Shown here in pieces: positions 7,167 through 15,222 of a stretch of 27,441 nt of DNA. Positions within the stretch are counted from its first letter, which is position 1. Every line of letters begins with the position of its first letter. Made by a program: the position numbers and the translations under genes. The notes under the pieces were generated by a model, which did no database searches, had not been told where the DNA came from, and saw only the letters and a program-made list of their open reading frames with translations. The stretch covers positions 1 to 27,441 of the forward strand of contig JAHFLM010000004.1 of NCBI GenBank assembly GCA_023244865.1. Reading direction: 5' to 3'. Origin of the DNA: Candidatus Harrisonbacteria bacterium. GTDB lineage: Bacteria > Patescibacteriota > Minisyncoccia > UBA6257 > UBA11618.

Positions 7167-8492
7167 ATGGTAAATATTTTTAAAAAAACTTTTATTTTTT
7201 TACTGAGCCTTTTTTTGGTGTTTAATTTTAATTTTGTTTTAGCTGATGAAGATCATGAGCATGCTGGAGTGGATGATTTTGATCTTGGGTTTGGAGTGGG
7301 GGGTGACACTGATCCGTTGGCGAACTTACCGGTGTATTTGAAAAGTCAGATTGATGATAAGGCTAAGGAGTTGGCGGATATTCAGCGGCGGATTACTGAG
7401 ACTCAGGATTCTTTGAATCAAACTCAGGAAGAGAAGAATACTTTGAGTGGGACGATTAAAAACTTTGATGGCACGATTAAGCAGTTGAATTTAGGAATTA
7501 AGTCTTCGGAAACTAAGATTCAGAAATTGCAGTTAGAGTTGAATGGTATAGAAGATAATATTACGACGGCTGAAAGTTTGGTGATTTCGAAGACTAAGGC
7601 GATTGGGAAGAGTTTAAGGGAATTAGCTTTGTCGGATGGCATTGATCCGATTTTGATAATTTTGAAACCGGAAGATTTGTCGGATGGGTTGTCGGATTTA
7701 AATAGTTTAGAAAGTTTACGAGAGGCGCTCGTGGCCGATGTGAATGATTTAAATGATTTAAGGAGCCAACTTAGTAATAGAAAAGGTGAAGTGAAAGATA
7801 CTAAGACCAATATAGAGAGCGAGTATAAGAATACTAAAAATAAGAAGGCGATTTTGGATAGCGAGCGACAAGAAAAGGCGGAGCTTTTGAAAGAGACGAA
7901 AAATAAGGAGAAAAATTATCAGGCTTTAATAACGGATTTAACAAAGAAGCAGGAGCAGATCGCTTCAGAAATCGAAGGTTTGGAAGCGGGGTTGCGTGGT
8001 GAGATTAAGACTGCGGATATCCCTGCTTATTTGAAGGGTTTATTTTCTTGGCCGGTACCAACTAACACAAGAATTACTCAGGGTTATGGGGCGACTTCTT
8101 TTGCTAAAAATGGTTATAAGGGAAAATGGCATAACGGAGTAGATATCGCGGCTTCCACTGGAACTGAAGTGGTGGCGGTTTTGGCTGGGACGGTTGTTGC
8201 GATAGGGGATCAGGATTTGTATTGTCGGAAGGGGGCGTATGGGAAATTTATTGTTTTGAAGCACTCGAATAATTTAGTGACACTGTATGGACATTTTTCA
8301 AAACAGATTTTGAGTTTGGGTGATACGGTGAAAAAGGGAGAGGTGATTGGGTATGCTGGGAAGACTGGTTATGCGACTGGTTCTCATCTTCATTTAACGG
8401 TTTATGATGGGAATACTTTTTCGATGAGGCCAAGCCGAAGTTGTGGGCCGATGCCGTCGGGTGGTGACTTGGATCCGAATAAATATCTTTAG
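7167..8492 (+). CDS. EnvC-like M23 peptidase with coiled coil
   Basis: A 441-residue exported protein. Residues 1-26 are a signal peptide ending near VLA-D. From about 55 to 270 there is a long heptad-rich coiled coil (DIQRRITETQDSL onward). The C-terminus is a LytM/M23 domain with zinc ligands intact: H322 and D326 in HNGVDIA, and H407 and H409 in SHLHLTV. Known relatives cut peptidoglycan cross-links or, when degenerate as in EnvC, activate amidases. Because the ligands are present, this one may be an active endopeptidase. Near ftsW and murG it fits cell separation or wall remodelling. No Shine-Dalgarno is seen; a palindromic repeat ends just before the ATG. Confidence 0.9.
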   Translation: MVNIFKKTFIFLLSLFLVFNFNFVLADEDHEHAGVDDFDLGFGVGGDTDPLANLPVYLKSQIDDKAKELADIQRRITETQDSLNQTQEEKNTLSGTIKNFDGTIKQLNLGIKSSETKIQKLQLELNGIEDNITTAESLVISKTKAIGKSLRELALSDGIDPILIILKPEDLSDGLSDLNSLESLREALVADVNDLNDLRSQLSNRKGEVKDTKTNIESEYKNTKNKKAILDSERQEKAELLKETKNKEKNYQALITDLTKKQEQIASEIEGLEAGLRGEIKTADIPAYLKGLFSWPVPTNTRITQGYGATSFAKNGYKGKWHNGVDIAASTGTEVVAVLAGTVVAIGDQDLYCRKGAYGKFIVLKHSNNLVTLYGHFSKQILSLGDTVKKGEVIGYAGKTGYATGSHLHLTVYDGNTFSMRPSRSCGPMPSGGDLDPNKYL

Positions 8493-8496
8493 GGAT

Positions 8497-8586
8497 AAAA
8501 AATTAAGAGTTAAGAATTAGTAATTAGGAAATGGTATTTATAATAGGTATCATTTCTATTTTTTAATTCTTAATTTCTAAATTTTA
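8497..8586. repeat. Long imperfect inverted repeat, AT-rich
   Basis: About 38-base arms (8497-8536 and 8549-8586) pair imperfectly around TAAGAATTA and TTCTTAA cores, between the M23 gene and the next promoter. It may work as a terminator or be a decayed MITE-like element; no target duplication is seen. Confidence 0.5.
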
Positions 8587-8601
8587 AATCCTGCCTTGCT
8601 A

Positions 8602-8629
8602 TTGCTTAATTTTTAATTAGTGGTATAAA
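8602..8629 (+). promoter_or_regulatory. Promoter of the 8668 gene
   Basis: TTGCTT (8602-8607), a 16-base spacer, and the extended -10 TG-G-TATAAA (8621-8629). A leader of about 32 nt precedes the start, with GAAAGGGG just before it. Confidence 0.65.
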
Positions 8630-8667
8630 TAGGCCAGCACAGAGTCTCTTCCGAAAGGGGATTCATT

Positions 8668-9009
8668 ATGGCTTTACAGACTTTGAGTTTGAATGACTTG
8701 GAGCATAGGGTTAATTATCCGATCGTAAACTTTTTTGATAAGGCTTCGATGAGGCTTTTGAAGTTTAGAGATTTGGAAAAGTTGCAGTCGGGTGATGAGA
8801 TTTTAATCGAACTCGGCTCAATCAATGGTAAGAAAAGTTTTCTGGTGGAGGTTTTGCTTGATGCGGCTGGCGTGATTAATGATGAAACTTGTATTGCTTT
8901 GTGCGGGGAGTTGCGGGCTAAAAAGAGTGATCCTCGGAGTTTACTTTTAACTTGGGATTTGTATTTTGAGTCTAAGGACAGCGGTTCTTTGGCGGTGAGG
9001 AAGTATTAA
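8668..9009 (+). CDS. Unknown small soluble protein, SD-led cassette
   Basis: A 113-residue protein without a signal peptide or membrane segment, so probably cytoplasmic. I do not recognise it. The N-terminus is helical-looking, the middle has strand-like stretches (DEILIELGS, SFLVEVLL) and there are two nearby cysteines (C-IALC). The ATG is supported by GAAAGGGG about 8 bases upstream. With its own promoter and terminator (9014-9038) it is a one-gene cassette placed before the 16S unit. Confidence 0.65.
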   Translation: MALQTLSLNDLEHRVNYPIVNFFDKASMRLLKFRDLEKLQSGDEILIELGSINGKKSFLVEVLLDAAGVINDETCIALCGELRAKKSDPRSLLLTWDLYFESKDSGSLAVRKY

Positions 9010-9013
9010 TACG

Positions 9014-9038
9014 GCTCCGTTTCAAGACGGAGCTTTTT
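9014..9038 (+). terminator. Intrinsic terminator
   Basis: GCTCCGT (9014-9020), a six-base loop, ACGGAGC (9027-9033), then TTTTT. Confidence 0.88.
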
Positions 9039-9097
9039 GTTTTTAGAGAGTTTGTTTTTGGTTATATTAAGTGCTTCGTACGTCTAGTTTTTAGGGG

Positions 9098-9126
9098 TTG
9101 ACTCGGGGTGGGTCTTTTGCTACTAT
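9098..9126 (+). promoter_or_regulatory. 16S rRNA promoter (TTGACT-17-TG-C-TACTAT)
   Basis: TTGACT at 9098-9103 and TACTAT at 9121-9126 are 17 bases apart, with an extended -10 TG at 9118-9119. It is one of the strongest promoters in the window and the only one seen between the terminator at 9038 and the 16S gene. The predicted start is near 9133. Confidence 0.8.
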
Positions 9127-9132
9127 GGCTTT

Positions 9133-9348
9133 ACTCTCTTCTATAGAAGAAGGAGTTTGTTTTTTTATAAATGAATATGAAACTATTTATGACTATGGAG
9201 TACATAGTCATAAGCGATAAAAGATATATGAAGTTTTGAACTTCGTGTATTTCTATTCTGAAAAAATAAATAAATTTTTTCTAGTTGTCCCAATAATTTT
9301 TTAAGTTTGGAATTAAAGCATAATTTATTATTCTTTAGTTTTTAACTT
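9133..9348 (+). other. 16S rRNA leader with hairpins and processing strand
   Basis: This 216-nt leader holds a hairpin at 9133-9156 (ACTC...GAGT outside TCTTCT...AGAAGA) followed by a T run. It also has a perfect 11-bp inverted repeat at 9187-9197/9203-9213, a small GAAGTT...AACTTC hairpin at 9230-9244, and at 9269-9293 the strand that pairs with 10939-10963. No protein gene is supported. Confidence 0.7.
9269..9293 (+). other. 16S processing stem, 5' strand
   Basis: These 25 bases are complementary to 10939-10963 beyond the 16S gene, with only two G-U wobbles. This is the layout of the long pre-16S stem that RNase III cuts in other bacteria. Confidence 0.75.
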
Positions 9349-10869
<1,521 letters not shown>

Positions 10870-10874
10870 GATCG

Positions 10875-10936
10875 AAAAAGACAAACGTCTTTTTGTAAGT
10901 TATTGGTTTTTATCGTGGAGCCATTAAGTCACGATA
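10875..10936 (+). other. 16S 3' spacer hairpins
   Basis: Two hairpins lie just after the 16S end: AAAAAGAC/GTCTTTTT (10875-10882/10887-10894) and TATCGTG/CACGATA (10911-10917/10930-10936). They precede the processing strand. Confidence 0.65.
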
Positions 10937-10938
10937 TC

Positions 10939-10963
10939 TTGGGATAACTAGAAAGAATTTATT
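10939..10963 (+). other. 16S processing stem, 3' strand
   Basis: This pairs with 9269-9293 over 25 positions with two G-U wobbles. Its last six bases overlap the left arm of the large hairpin that follows. Confidence 0.75.
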
Positions 10964-11093
10964 AAGTTTCATATTTATAAGATAAAAAATAAAATAACAA
11001 AAATCCCATTTTTCTACGGGGGCCACAAAGTCCCATGTAGGAAAGTGGGATTTTTGTTATTTTATTTTTTCTATAAATAGAAACTTAATAAAA
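10958..11093 (+). terminator. Very large hairpin, probable 16S terminator or MITE-like element
   Basis: Left arm 10958-11017 and right arm 11037-11093 are nearly perfect inverted copies: 13, 7, 25 and 4 bp blocks match with only short bulges. The 25-bp core ends in CCCA/TGGG, flanked by A and T runs. It would stop transcription on either strand. The arm length far exceeds that of ordinary intrinsic terminators here, so a miniature transposon origin is possible. Confidence 0.7.
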
Positions 11094-11118
11094 GGGGTGG
11101 TGGAGGGAGTGGTCAGTG

Positions 11119-11127
11119 TGATACGAT
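11119..11127 (+). promoter_or_regulatory. Extended -10 of the deaminase gene
   Basis: TG-A-TACGAT at 11119-11127, about 35 bases before the preferred ATG at 11163. Confidence 0.45.
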
Positions 11128-11162
11128 GTTTTTAGTTTTTTGATTTTGAAATGGAGGCTGCT

Positions 11163-11654
11163 ATGAAAGACTGGGCAGAATTATTAAGACAAGCTTATGA
11201 GCATGGAAAGAATAGTCCGGATCCTTCGACTAAGAATGGTTCGTTATTATTTGATGAGAAGTGTGGTGATGTGAGGGTGATAGGCTTTAATCATTTTGCG
11301 AATGGAGTTTTAGAAACTGAAGAGCGCTGGCAAAGACCATTGAAATATAATTATATTGTTCACGCGGAGGTGGATGTCATTGCTATTGCAGCTAATGTTG
11401 GAGTGATGACTAATGGTTTAACTATGGTCTGTCCTTGGGCGGCTTGCTCTCGTTGTGCTGGACCAATGATTCAGGCTGGAATAAAAAAACTTGTTACGCA
11501 CAAGCAGGCACATGATTGTTCTCATGGTGATTGGGCTAATGAGATTATATTAGCCTTTGGGATGTTTAAAGAAGCTAGACTTGAGGTGGTGATGTATGAT
11601 GGTTTGGTCGGTGTGAGCGGGGTACTTCAAAATGGACAGCTGCATGATCGGTGA
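11163..11654 (+). CDS. dCMP/cytidine deaminase-like zinc enzyme
   Basis: This 163-residue protein of the deoxycytidylate/cytidine deaminase superfamily removes the amino group of a cytosine-containing nucleotide or related substrate. The zinc site is complete: H67-A-E69 (HAEVD) with the catalytic glutamate, and C95/C98 in PWAACSRC. The N-terminal SPDPSTKNGS block is typical of dCMP-deaminase-like members. The ATG at 11163 is preferred over 11151 because GGAGG at 11154-11158 would be its Shine-Dalgarno. A terminator at 11662-11690 follows, so it is a one-gene cassette. The substrate cannot be fixed by eye; such enzymes are also common in phages. Confidence 0.85.
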   Translation: MKDWAELLRQAYEHGKNSPDPSTKNGSLLFDEKCGDVRVIGFNHFANGVLETEERWQRPLKYNYIVHAEVDVIAIAANVGVMTNGLTMVCPWAACSRCAGPMIQAGIKKLVTHKQAHDCSHGDWANEIILAFGMFKEARLEVVMYDGLVGVSGVLQNGQLHDR

Positions 11655-11661
11655 ATTTATT

Positions 11662-11690
11662 AATCAGTCGTCTTCAGCGGCTGATTTTTT
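11662..11690 (+). terminator. Intrinsic terminator
   Basis: AATCAGTCG (11662-11670) pairs with CGGCTGATT (11678-11686) with one G-U, followed by T's. Confidence 0.85.
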
Positions 11691-11714
11691 AATGACAAAT
11701 ATTGAAATTTCCTT

Positions 11715-11720
11715 TATAAA
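11715..11720 (+). promoter_or_regulatory. -10 box of the receiver gene, leaderless
   Basis: TATAAA ends 6 bases before the ATG at 11727. A weak TGACAA at 11693-11698 could be the -35 with 16-base spacing. Confidence 0.6.
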
Positions 11721-11726
11721 TAGAGT

Positions 11727-12092
11727 ATGAAAAAGATTTTGCTGGTGGAGGATGATAAGTTTTTGTCGACTTTGCTTTCGAATCGGTTGCGGACGGAGGG
11801 ATTTGAAGTAGTGAATGCTTATGATGGCGGGGTGGCTTTGGAGACTTTGGCAAAAGATAAGTTTGATCTAGTGCTTTTGGATATTATTTTGCCAGTGAAA
11901 AGCGGGTTTGAGGTTTTAGAAACTATTAAAGATAATCCACTCTATGGTGAGCCTAAGATTATTATTGCGTCTAATTTAGGTCAGGAGGGAGATTTAGAAA
12001 AGGGGAAAAATTTAGGAGCGGTGGATTATATTGTGAAAGGGGAAACGACGATTGATGAGATTCTTTTGAAAATTAAAACTTTTTTAAGTTAG
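11727..12092 (+). CDS. Single-domain response regulator (CheY-like receiver)
   Basis: This 121-residue receiver domain has no output domain. The acidic pocket D10/D11 (LVEDD), the phospho-acceptor D52 (LLDIILP), the switch residue S82 and K104 (YIVKGE) are all present, so it should be phosphorylated by a histidine kinase encoded elsewhere. It is the gene just before the pilus locus, so it may control pilus activity by protein contact, as CheY-like proteins do in twitching systems; that is inference. The -10 box 6 bases before the ATG suggests leaderless translation. Confidence 0.9.
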   Translation: MKKILLVEDDKFLSTLLSNRLRTEGFEVVNAYDGGVALETLAKDKFDLVLLDIILPVKSGFEVLETIKDNPLYGEPKIIIASNLGQEGDLEKGKNLGAVDYIVKGETTIDEILLKIKTFLS

Positions 12093-12142
12093 TGATTTAG
12101 CTTGGTTATCCACAATAATTGTATTTGATCTGATTTTTTTTA

Positions 12143-12151
12143 TGTTACAAT
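12143..12151 (+). promoter_or_regulatory. Extended -10 of pilin 1
   Basis: TG-T-TACAAT at 12143-12151, giving a leader of about 57 nt before the ATG at 12215. The same box and a similar downstream stretch (GAAA, then GGTCGTTT) occur at 27283. Confidence 0.55.
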
Positions 12152-12214
12152 TATTATTGTTAAGAAATGGTCGTTTATTTTATCAAAAATAAAAATTAAT
12201 TAAAACATTCATCG

Positions 12215-12817
12215 ATGAATAAAATTAATAAAGGCTTTACGTTAATAGAATTACTTATCGTAATTGGTATTATTGCTATTTTGGCTACCGCAACAATCTT
12301 GGTCTTAAATCCAGGTGAGTTGTTAAAGAGAGCTCGAGATAACAACAGAATTACCGATATCGATACTTTGTCTAATGCTGTTAACATTGCGGCTGCTCGC
12401 GTAGGTGGTACTGGCGGTACAGTGGGTTGGGCTTGTGGTGTGGCAAAGTGCTTCACGAGCATGACTGGTACAACTGTCGAATCCTCTGCTGGTAAGTGTG
12501 GTGGTAGATTTGTTACCGCTGGCTTGATTGGGCAATCTACTTCTGCCGGAAAAGCGATTGATGGAACTGGTTGGATGCCATTCACTAGTCTCACGACTAC
12601 CGATGGCCTAACTCAGTTACCATTAGATCCTTCTAATGCTGCTTCAGCAGGTGTGTATGCCGGATCTTTTTACGCCTATGCGTGTGATGGTCTTGGTGGC
12701 TTTGAAGTAAATGCTGCTATGGAATCATCTGATAACTCTGGTGTAGGTAAGACTGCCGACAAAGATGGTGGCGACAGTAACACTCTTTACGAAAGAGGGA
12801 CTAAGCTAACGATGTAA
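12215..12817 (+). CDS. Type IV pilin, copy 1
   Basis: A 200-residue prepilin with a short leader (MNKINKG), cleaved before F of G-FTLIELLIVIG with Glu at mature position 5. A hydrophobic helix and the LNPGELLKRARD neck follow, as in Patescibacteria pilins. The C-terminal head has four cysteines, probably two disulfides, and many Gly/Ser/Thr. From residue 55 to the stop the DNA is identical to the next gene. It has its own promoter with a leader and its own terminator, consistent with high expression as a major pilin. No SD precedes the ATG; instead TAATTAAA, complementary to the altered 16S tail, lies 10 bases upstream. Confidence 0.9.
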   Translation: MNKINKGFTLIELLIVIGIIAILATATILVLNPGELLKRARDNNRITDIDTLSNAVNIAAARVGGTGGTVGWACGVAKCFTSMTGTTVESSAGKCGGRFVTAGLIGQSTSAGKAIDGTGWMPFTSLTTTDGLTQLPLDPSNAASAGVYAGSFYAYACDGLGGFEVNAAMESSDNSGVGKTADKDGGDSNTLYERGTKLTM

Positions 12818-12822
12818 TCTTT
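12377..12822 (+). repeat. Identical 446-bp block, copy 1
   Basis: As far as read base by base it is identical to 13050-13495. It begins within pilin 1 at codon 55 and ends five bases after the stop. Confidence 0.92.
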
Positions 12823-12827
12823 TCAAG

Positions 12828-12850
12828 AAACCGCTCAAGGGCGGTTTTTT
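12828..12850 (+). terminator. Intrinsic terminator after pilin 1
   Basis: AAACCGC (12828-12834) pairs with GCGGTTT (12841-12847) and is followed by T's. It is absent from the second copy. Confidence 0.85.
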
Positions 12851-12865
12851 GATTGTTTAATTATT

Positions 12866-12874
12866 TGCTATAAT
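12866..12874 (+). promoter_or_regulatory. Extended -10 of pilin 2, leaderless
   Basis: TG-C-TATAAT, a consensus match, ends 7 bases before the ATG at 12882. Confidence 0.75.
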
Positions 12875-12881
12875 TAATTTA

Positions 12882-13490
12882 ATGAATACTATTTTGAAGC
12901 ATAGGGGATTTACTTTGATAGAACTTTTGGTGGTGATTGGTATTATCGCTATTTTAGCGACTGCGACTATTTTAGTTTTGAATCCTGGAGAGCTACTTAA
13001 AAGAGCGAGAGATATAAATAGAATTAACGATGTTAATACTTTAGGAAAAGCTGTTAACATTGCGGCTGCTCGCGTAGGTGGTACTGGCGGTACAGTGGGT
13101 TGGGCTTGTGGTGTGGCAAAGTGCTTCACGAGCATGACTGGTACAACTGTCGAATCCTCTGCTGGTAAGTGTGGTGGTAGATTTGTTACCGCTGGCTTGA
13201 TTGGGCAATCTACTTCTGCCGGAAAAGCGATTGATGGAACTGGTTGGATGCCATTCACTAGTCTCACGACTACCGATGGCCTAACTCAGTTACCATTAGA
13301 TCCTTCTAATGCTGCTTCAGCAGGTGTGTATGCCGGATCTTTTTACGCCTATGCGTGTGATGGTCTTGGTGGCTTTGAAGTAAATGCTGCTATGGAATCA
13401 TCTGATAACTCTGGTGTAGGTAAGACTGCCGACAAAGATGGTGGCGACAGTAACACTCTTTACGAAAGAGGGACTAAGCTAACGATGTAA
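12882..13490 (+). CDS. Type IV pilin, copy 2
   Basis: A 202-residue prepilin with leader MNTILKHRG and cleavage before FTLIELLVVIG. Its first 56 codons encode nearly the same protein as copy 1 but with many synonymous changes, while the remaining 146 codons and the stop are identical at DNA level. That mosaic points to gene conversion or recent partial copying. A consensus extended -10 box places transcription start next to the ATG, unlike copy 1, which has a leader; the two copies may be expressed differently. No terminator separates it from pilB, whose own -10 begins right after the identical block. Confidence 0.9.
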   Translation: MNTILKHRGFTLIELLVVIGIIAILATATILVLNPGELLKRARDINRINDVNTLGKAVNIAAARVGGTGGTVGWACGVAKCFTSMTGTTVESSAGKCGGRFVTAGLIGQSTSAGKAIDGTGWMPFTSLTTTDGLTQLPLDPSNAASAGVYAGSFYAYACDGLGGFEVNAAMESSDNSGVGKTADKDGGDSNTLYERGTKLTM

Positions 13491-13495
13491 TCTTT
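13050..13495 (+). repeat. Identical 446-bp block, copy 2
   Basis: Matches 12377-12822 at an offset of 673 bases. The block ends at the first base of the TG-C-TAGAAT promoter box of pilB. Confidence 0.92.
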
Positions 13496-13503
13496 GCTAG
13501 AAT
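13495..13503 (+). promoter_or_regulatory. Extended -10 of pilB, leaderless
   Basis: TG-C-TAGAAT ends 7 bases before the ATG at 13511. Confidence 0.65.
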
Positions 13504-13510
13504 ATAAGAG

Positions 13511-15217
13511 ATGCTAAGTGTGCCGGTTTTAAAATTAAAGGAGGCTTTGATTCGAGATGGAATTTTGAAGCAAGAGGAGCTTGTTCAATATGAAGCTGAG
13601 GCTGTAAGATTGGGGCAGGATTTAAGCGATGTTTTGTTGTCTCGAAGTTTAGTGACGCAGATTTATTTAAATGAATTGTCGGCCGGTTTCTATGGGGTGC
13701 CAGCAGCGAATTTACTTTTACGAAAGATTGATCCTGCGGTGGTCAAGCTTTTACCAGAAGAGATTGCTCGGGAAAAGCGGGCGATTGTTTTTAATAAATT
13801 AGAGAGCGGAGAGCTAGAGGTGGCAATCCAGGATCCGAATAATTTACAGACGATTGAATACTTGAGTCGTTTTTTAAATATTAAATTAAAAATTTATTTA
13901 GCATCGGCGGATGATTTAAATAAGGGTTTTAATTTTTATGGTGCGGAACAGGCGCAGGATTTTAAAAAGATTATTGAAGAGAATATTAATTTATCTTTGA
14001 AGACGAAGTTGGCAGATTCGGTGTCGGAAGCGGCTTTAGAGTTGCCGATTGTGGCTTTGGTAGATAATTTGGTGTCTTATGCTTTGTCTTCTCGGGCTTC
14101 GGATATTCACATTGAAGCTTTGGAAGAGGAGGTGCTTGTGAGATTTAGAGTGGATGGGATTTTGAATGAAATTATTCGAATTCCAAAGTTAGTGCATCCG
14201 GCTGTGATTGCAAGAATTAAACTTTTAGCGGCTTTAAAATTAGACGAACATACGAGGCCGCAAGATGGTCGGTTTAGATATAAGATTGCGAGTGAGGCGG
14301 TGGATATCAGAGTCGCGATTATGCCGACTTTTTATGGAGAGAAGATGGTGTTGCGCCTGCTGAATGATTCGGCTCGGCCACTTTCTTTAGAAGAACTTGG
14401 TTTTTTAGAGGATCATGTGAAGTTGATTAATGAAAGTTTGAAAAAAACTTATGGCATGGTGTTAATGACGGGGCCGACTGGCAGTGGTAAGACGACGACG
14501 ATTTATTCTTTGATTAGTATTTTAAATAAACCGGGGGTGAATATTGTGACGATTGAAGATCCGATTGAATATGACATGAAATATGTAAACCAGACGCAGA
14601 TTAATCCGGATTCCGGTATTACTTTTGCTTCGGGGTTGCGAGAATTTTTGAGACAAGATCCAAATATTATTATGGTGGGTGAGATTAGAGACGGAGATAC
14701 GGCGAAGATTGCGGCTCAGGCTTCTTTAACTGGGCATCTGTTACTTTCAACAGTGCACACCAATGATGCTTCGACAGCCGTTCCAAGATTGATAGATTTG
14801 GGATTAGAGAATTTTTTTGTGGCGAATGTGTTGTCGATGGTGGAGGCTCAGCGATTGGTGAGGCGGATTTGTCCGGAGTGTATTGCGACTTTCACGCCTG
14901 AAGCATCGATGGTGGATATTTTGAAGAAGCAATTAAAGTTAAGCAATTTACCAGAAATTATCCCTAAGATTTTTTATAAGGGGGCTGGTTGTGCCGCTTG
15001 TAATAAGACTGGCTACAAGGGGAGAATTGGAATTTTTGAAATTTTGGTTGTAGACGAAGAAGTAAGGCGAGAAATTATTTCTCCCAACTTTCAGTTAGAG
15101 GATTTACGAGTGATTTTGAAAAAGCATGGCATGATTACTATTTTTGAGGATGGTTTGAGGAAGGTCGAACGAGGAATGACTACGCTTGAGGAGGTGCTGC
15201 GAGCTATCAGTATCTAA
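13511..15217 (+). CDS. pilB: Pilus assembly ATPase PilB/GspE
   Basis: This hexameric cytoplasmic ATPase powers pilin polymerisation. The 568 residues show an N-terminal MshEN-like domain (about 1-150), the Walker A motif GPTGSGKT at 321-328, an Asp-box region around DPIEYD, and Walker B IIMVGE ending at 391. A tetracysteine zinc motif, C454/C457 and C494/C497, separates PilB/GspE from PilT. Length is normal. It starts without a Shine-Dalgarno, directly behind a TG-C-TAGAAT box. pilC follows after 5 bases. No pilT-type retraction ATPase is in this window. Confidence 0.96.
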   Translation: MLSVPVLKLKEALIRDGILKQEELVQYEAEAVRLGQDLSDVLLSRSLVTQIYLNELSAGFYGVPAANLLLRKIDPAVVKLLPEEIAREKRAIVFNKLESGELEVAIQDPNNLQTIEYLSRFLNIKLKIYLASADDLNKGFNFYGAEQAQDFKKIIEENINLSLKTKLADSVSEAALELPIVALVDNLVSYALSSRASDIHIEALEEEVLVRFRVDGILNEIIRIPKLVHPAVIARIKLLAALKLDEHTRPQDGRFRYKIASEAVDIRVAIMPTFYGEKMVLRLLNDSARPLSLEELGFLEDHVKLINESLKKTYGMVLMTGPTGSGKTTTIYSLISILNKPGVNIVTIEDPIEYDMKYVNQTQINPDSGITFASGLREFLRQDPNIIMVGEIRDGDTAKIAAQASLTGHLLLSTVHTNDASTAVPRLIDLGLENFFVANVLSMVEAQRLVRRICPECIATFTPEASMVDILKKQLKLSNLPEIIPKIFYKGAGCAACNKTGYKGRIGIFEILVVDEEVRREIISPNFQLEDLRVILKKHGMITIFEDGLRKVERGMTTLEEVLRAISI

Positions 15218-15222
15218 AAAAT

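Noticed and set aside
9171..9239. A 22-codon frame in the 16S leader
   Set aside because: The purine-rich AGAAGGAG is too far (about 16 bases) and belongs to a hairpin; the frame overlaps rRNA leader structures.
10870..11162. 23S, 5S or tRNA downstream of 16S
   Set aside because: Only hairpins and the next gene's promoter are seen; no tRNA T-loop or 23S start was recognised.
12196..13267. Two near-identical minus-strand frames opposite the pilins
   Set aside because: They are the antisense of the duplicated pilin DNA; their similarity follows from the 446-bp repeat.
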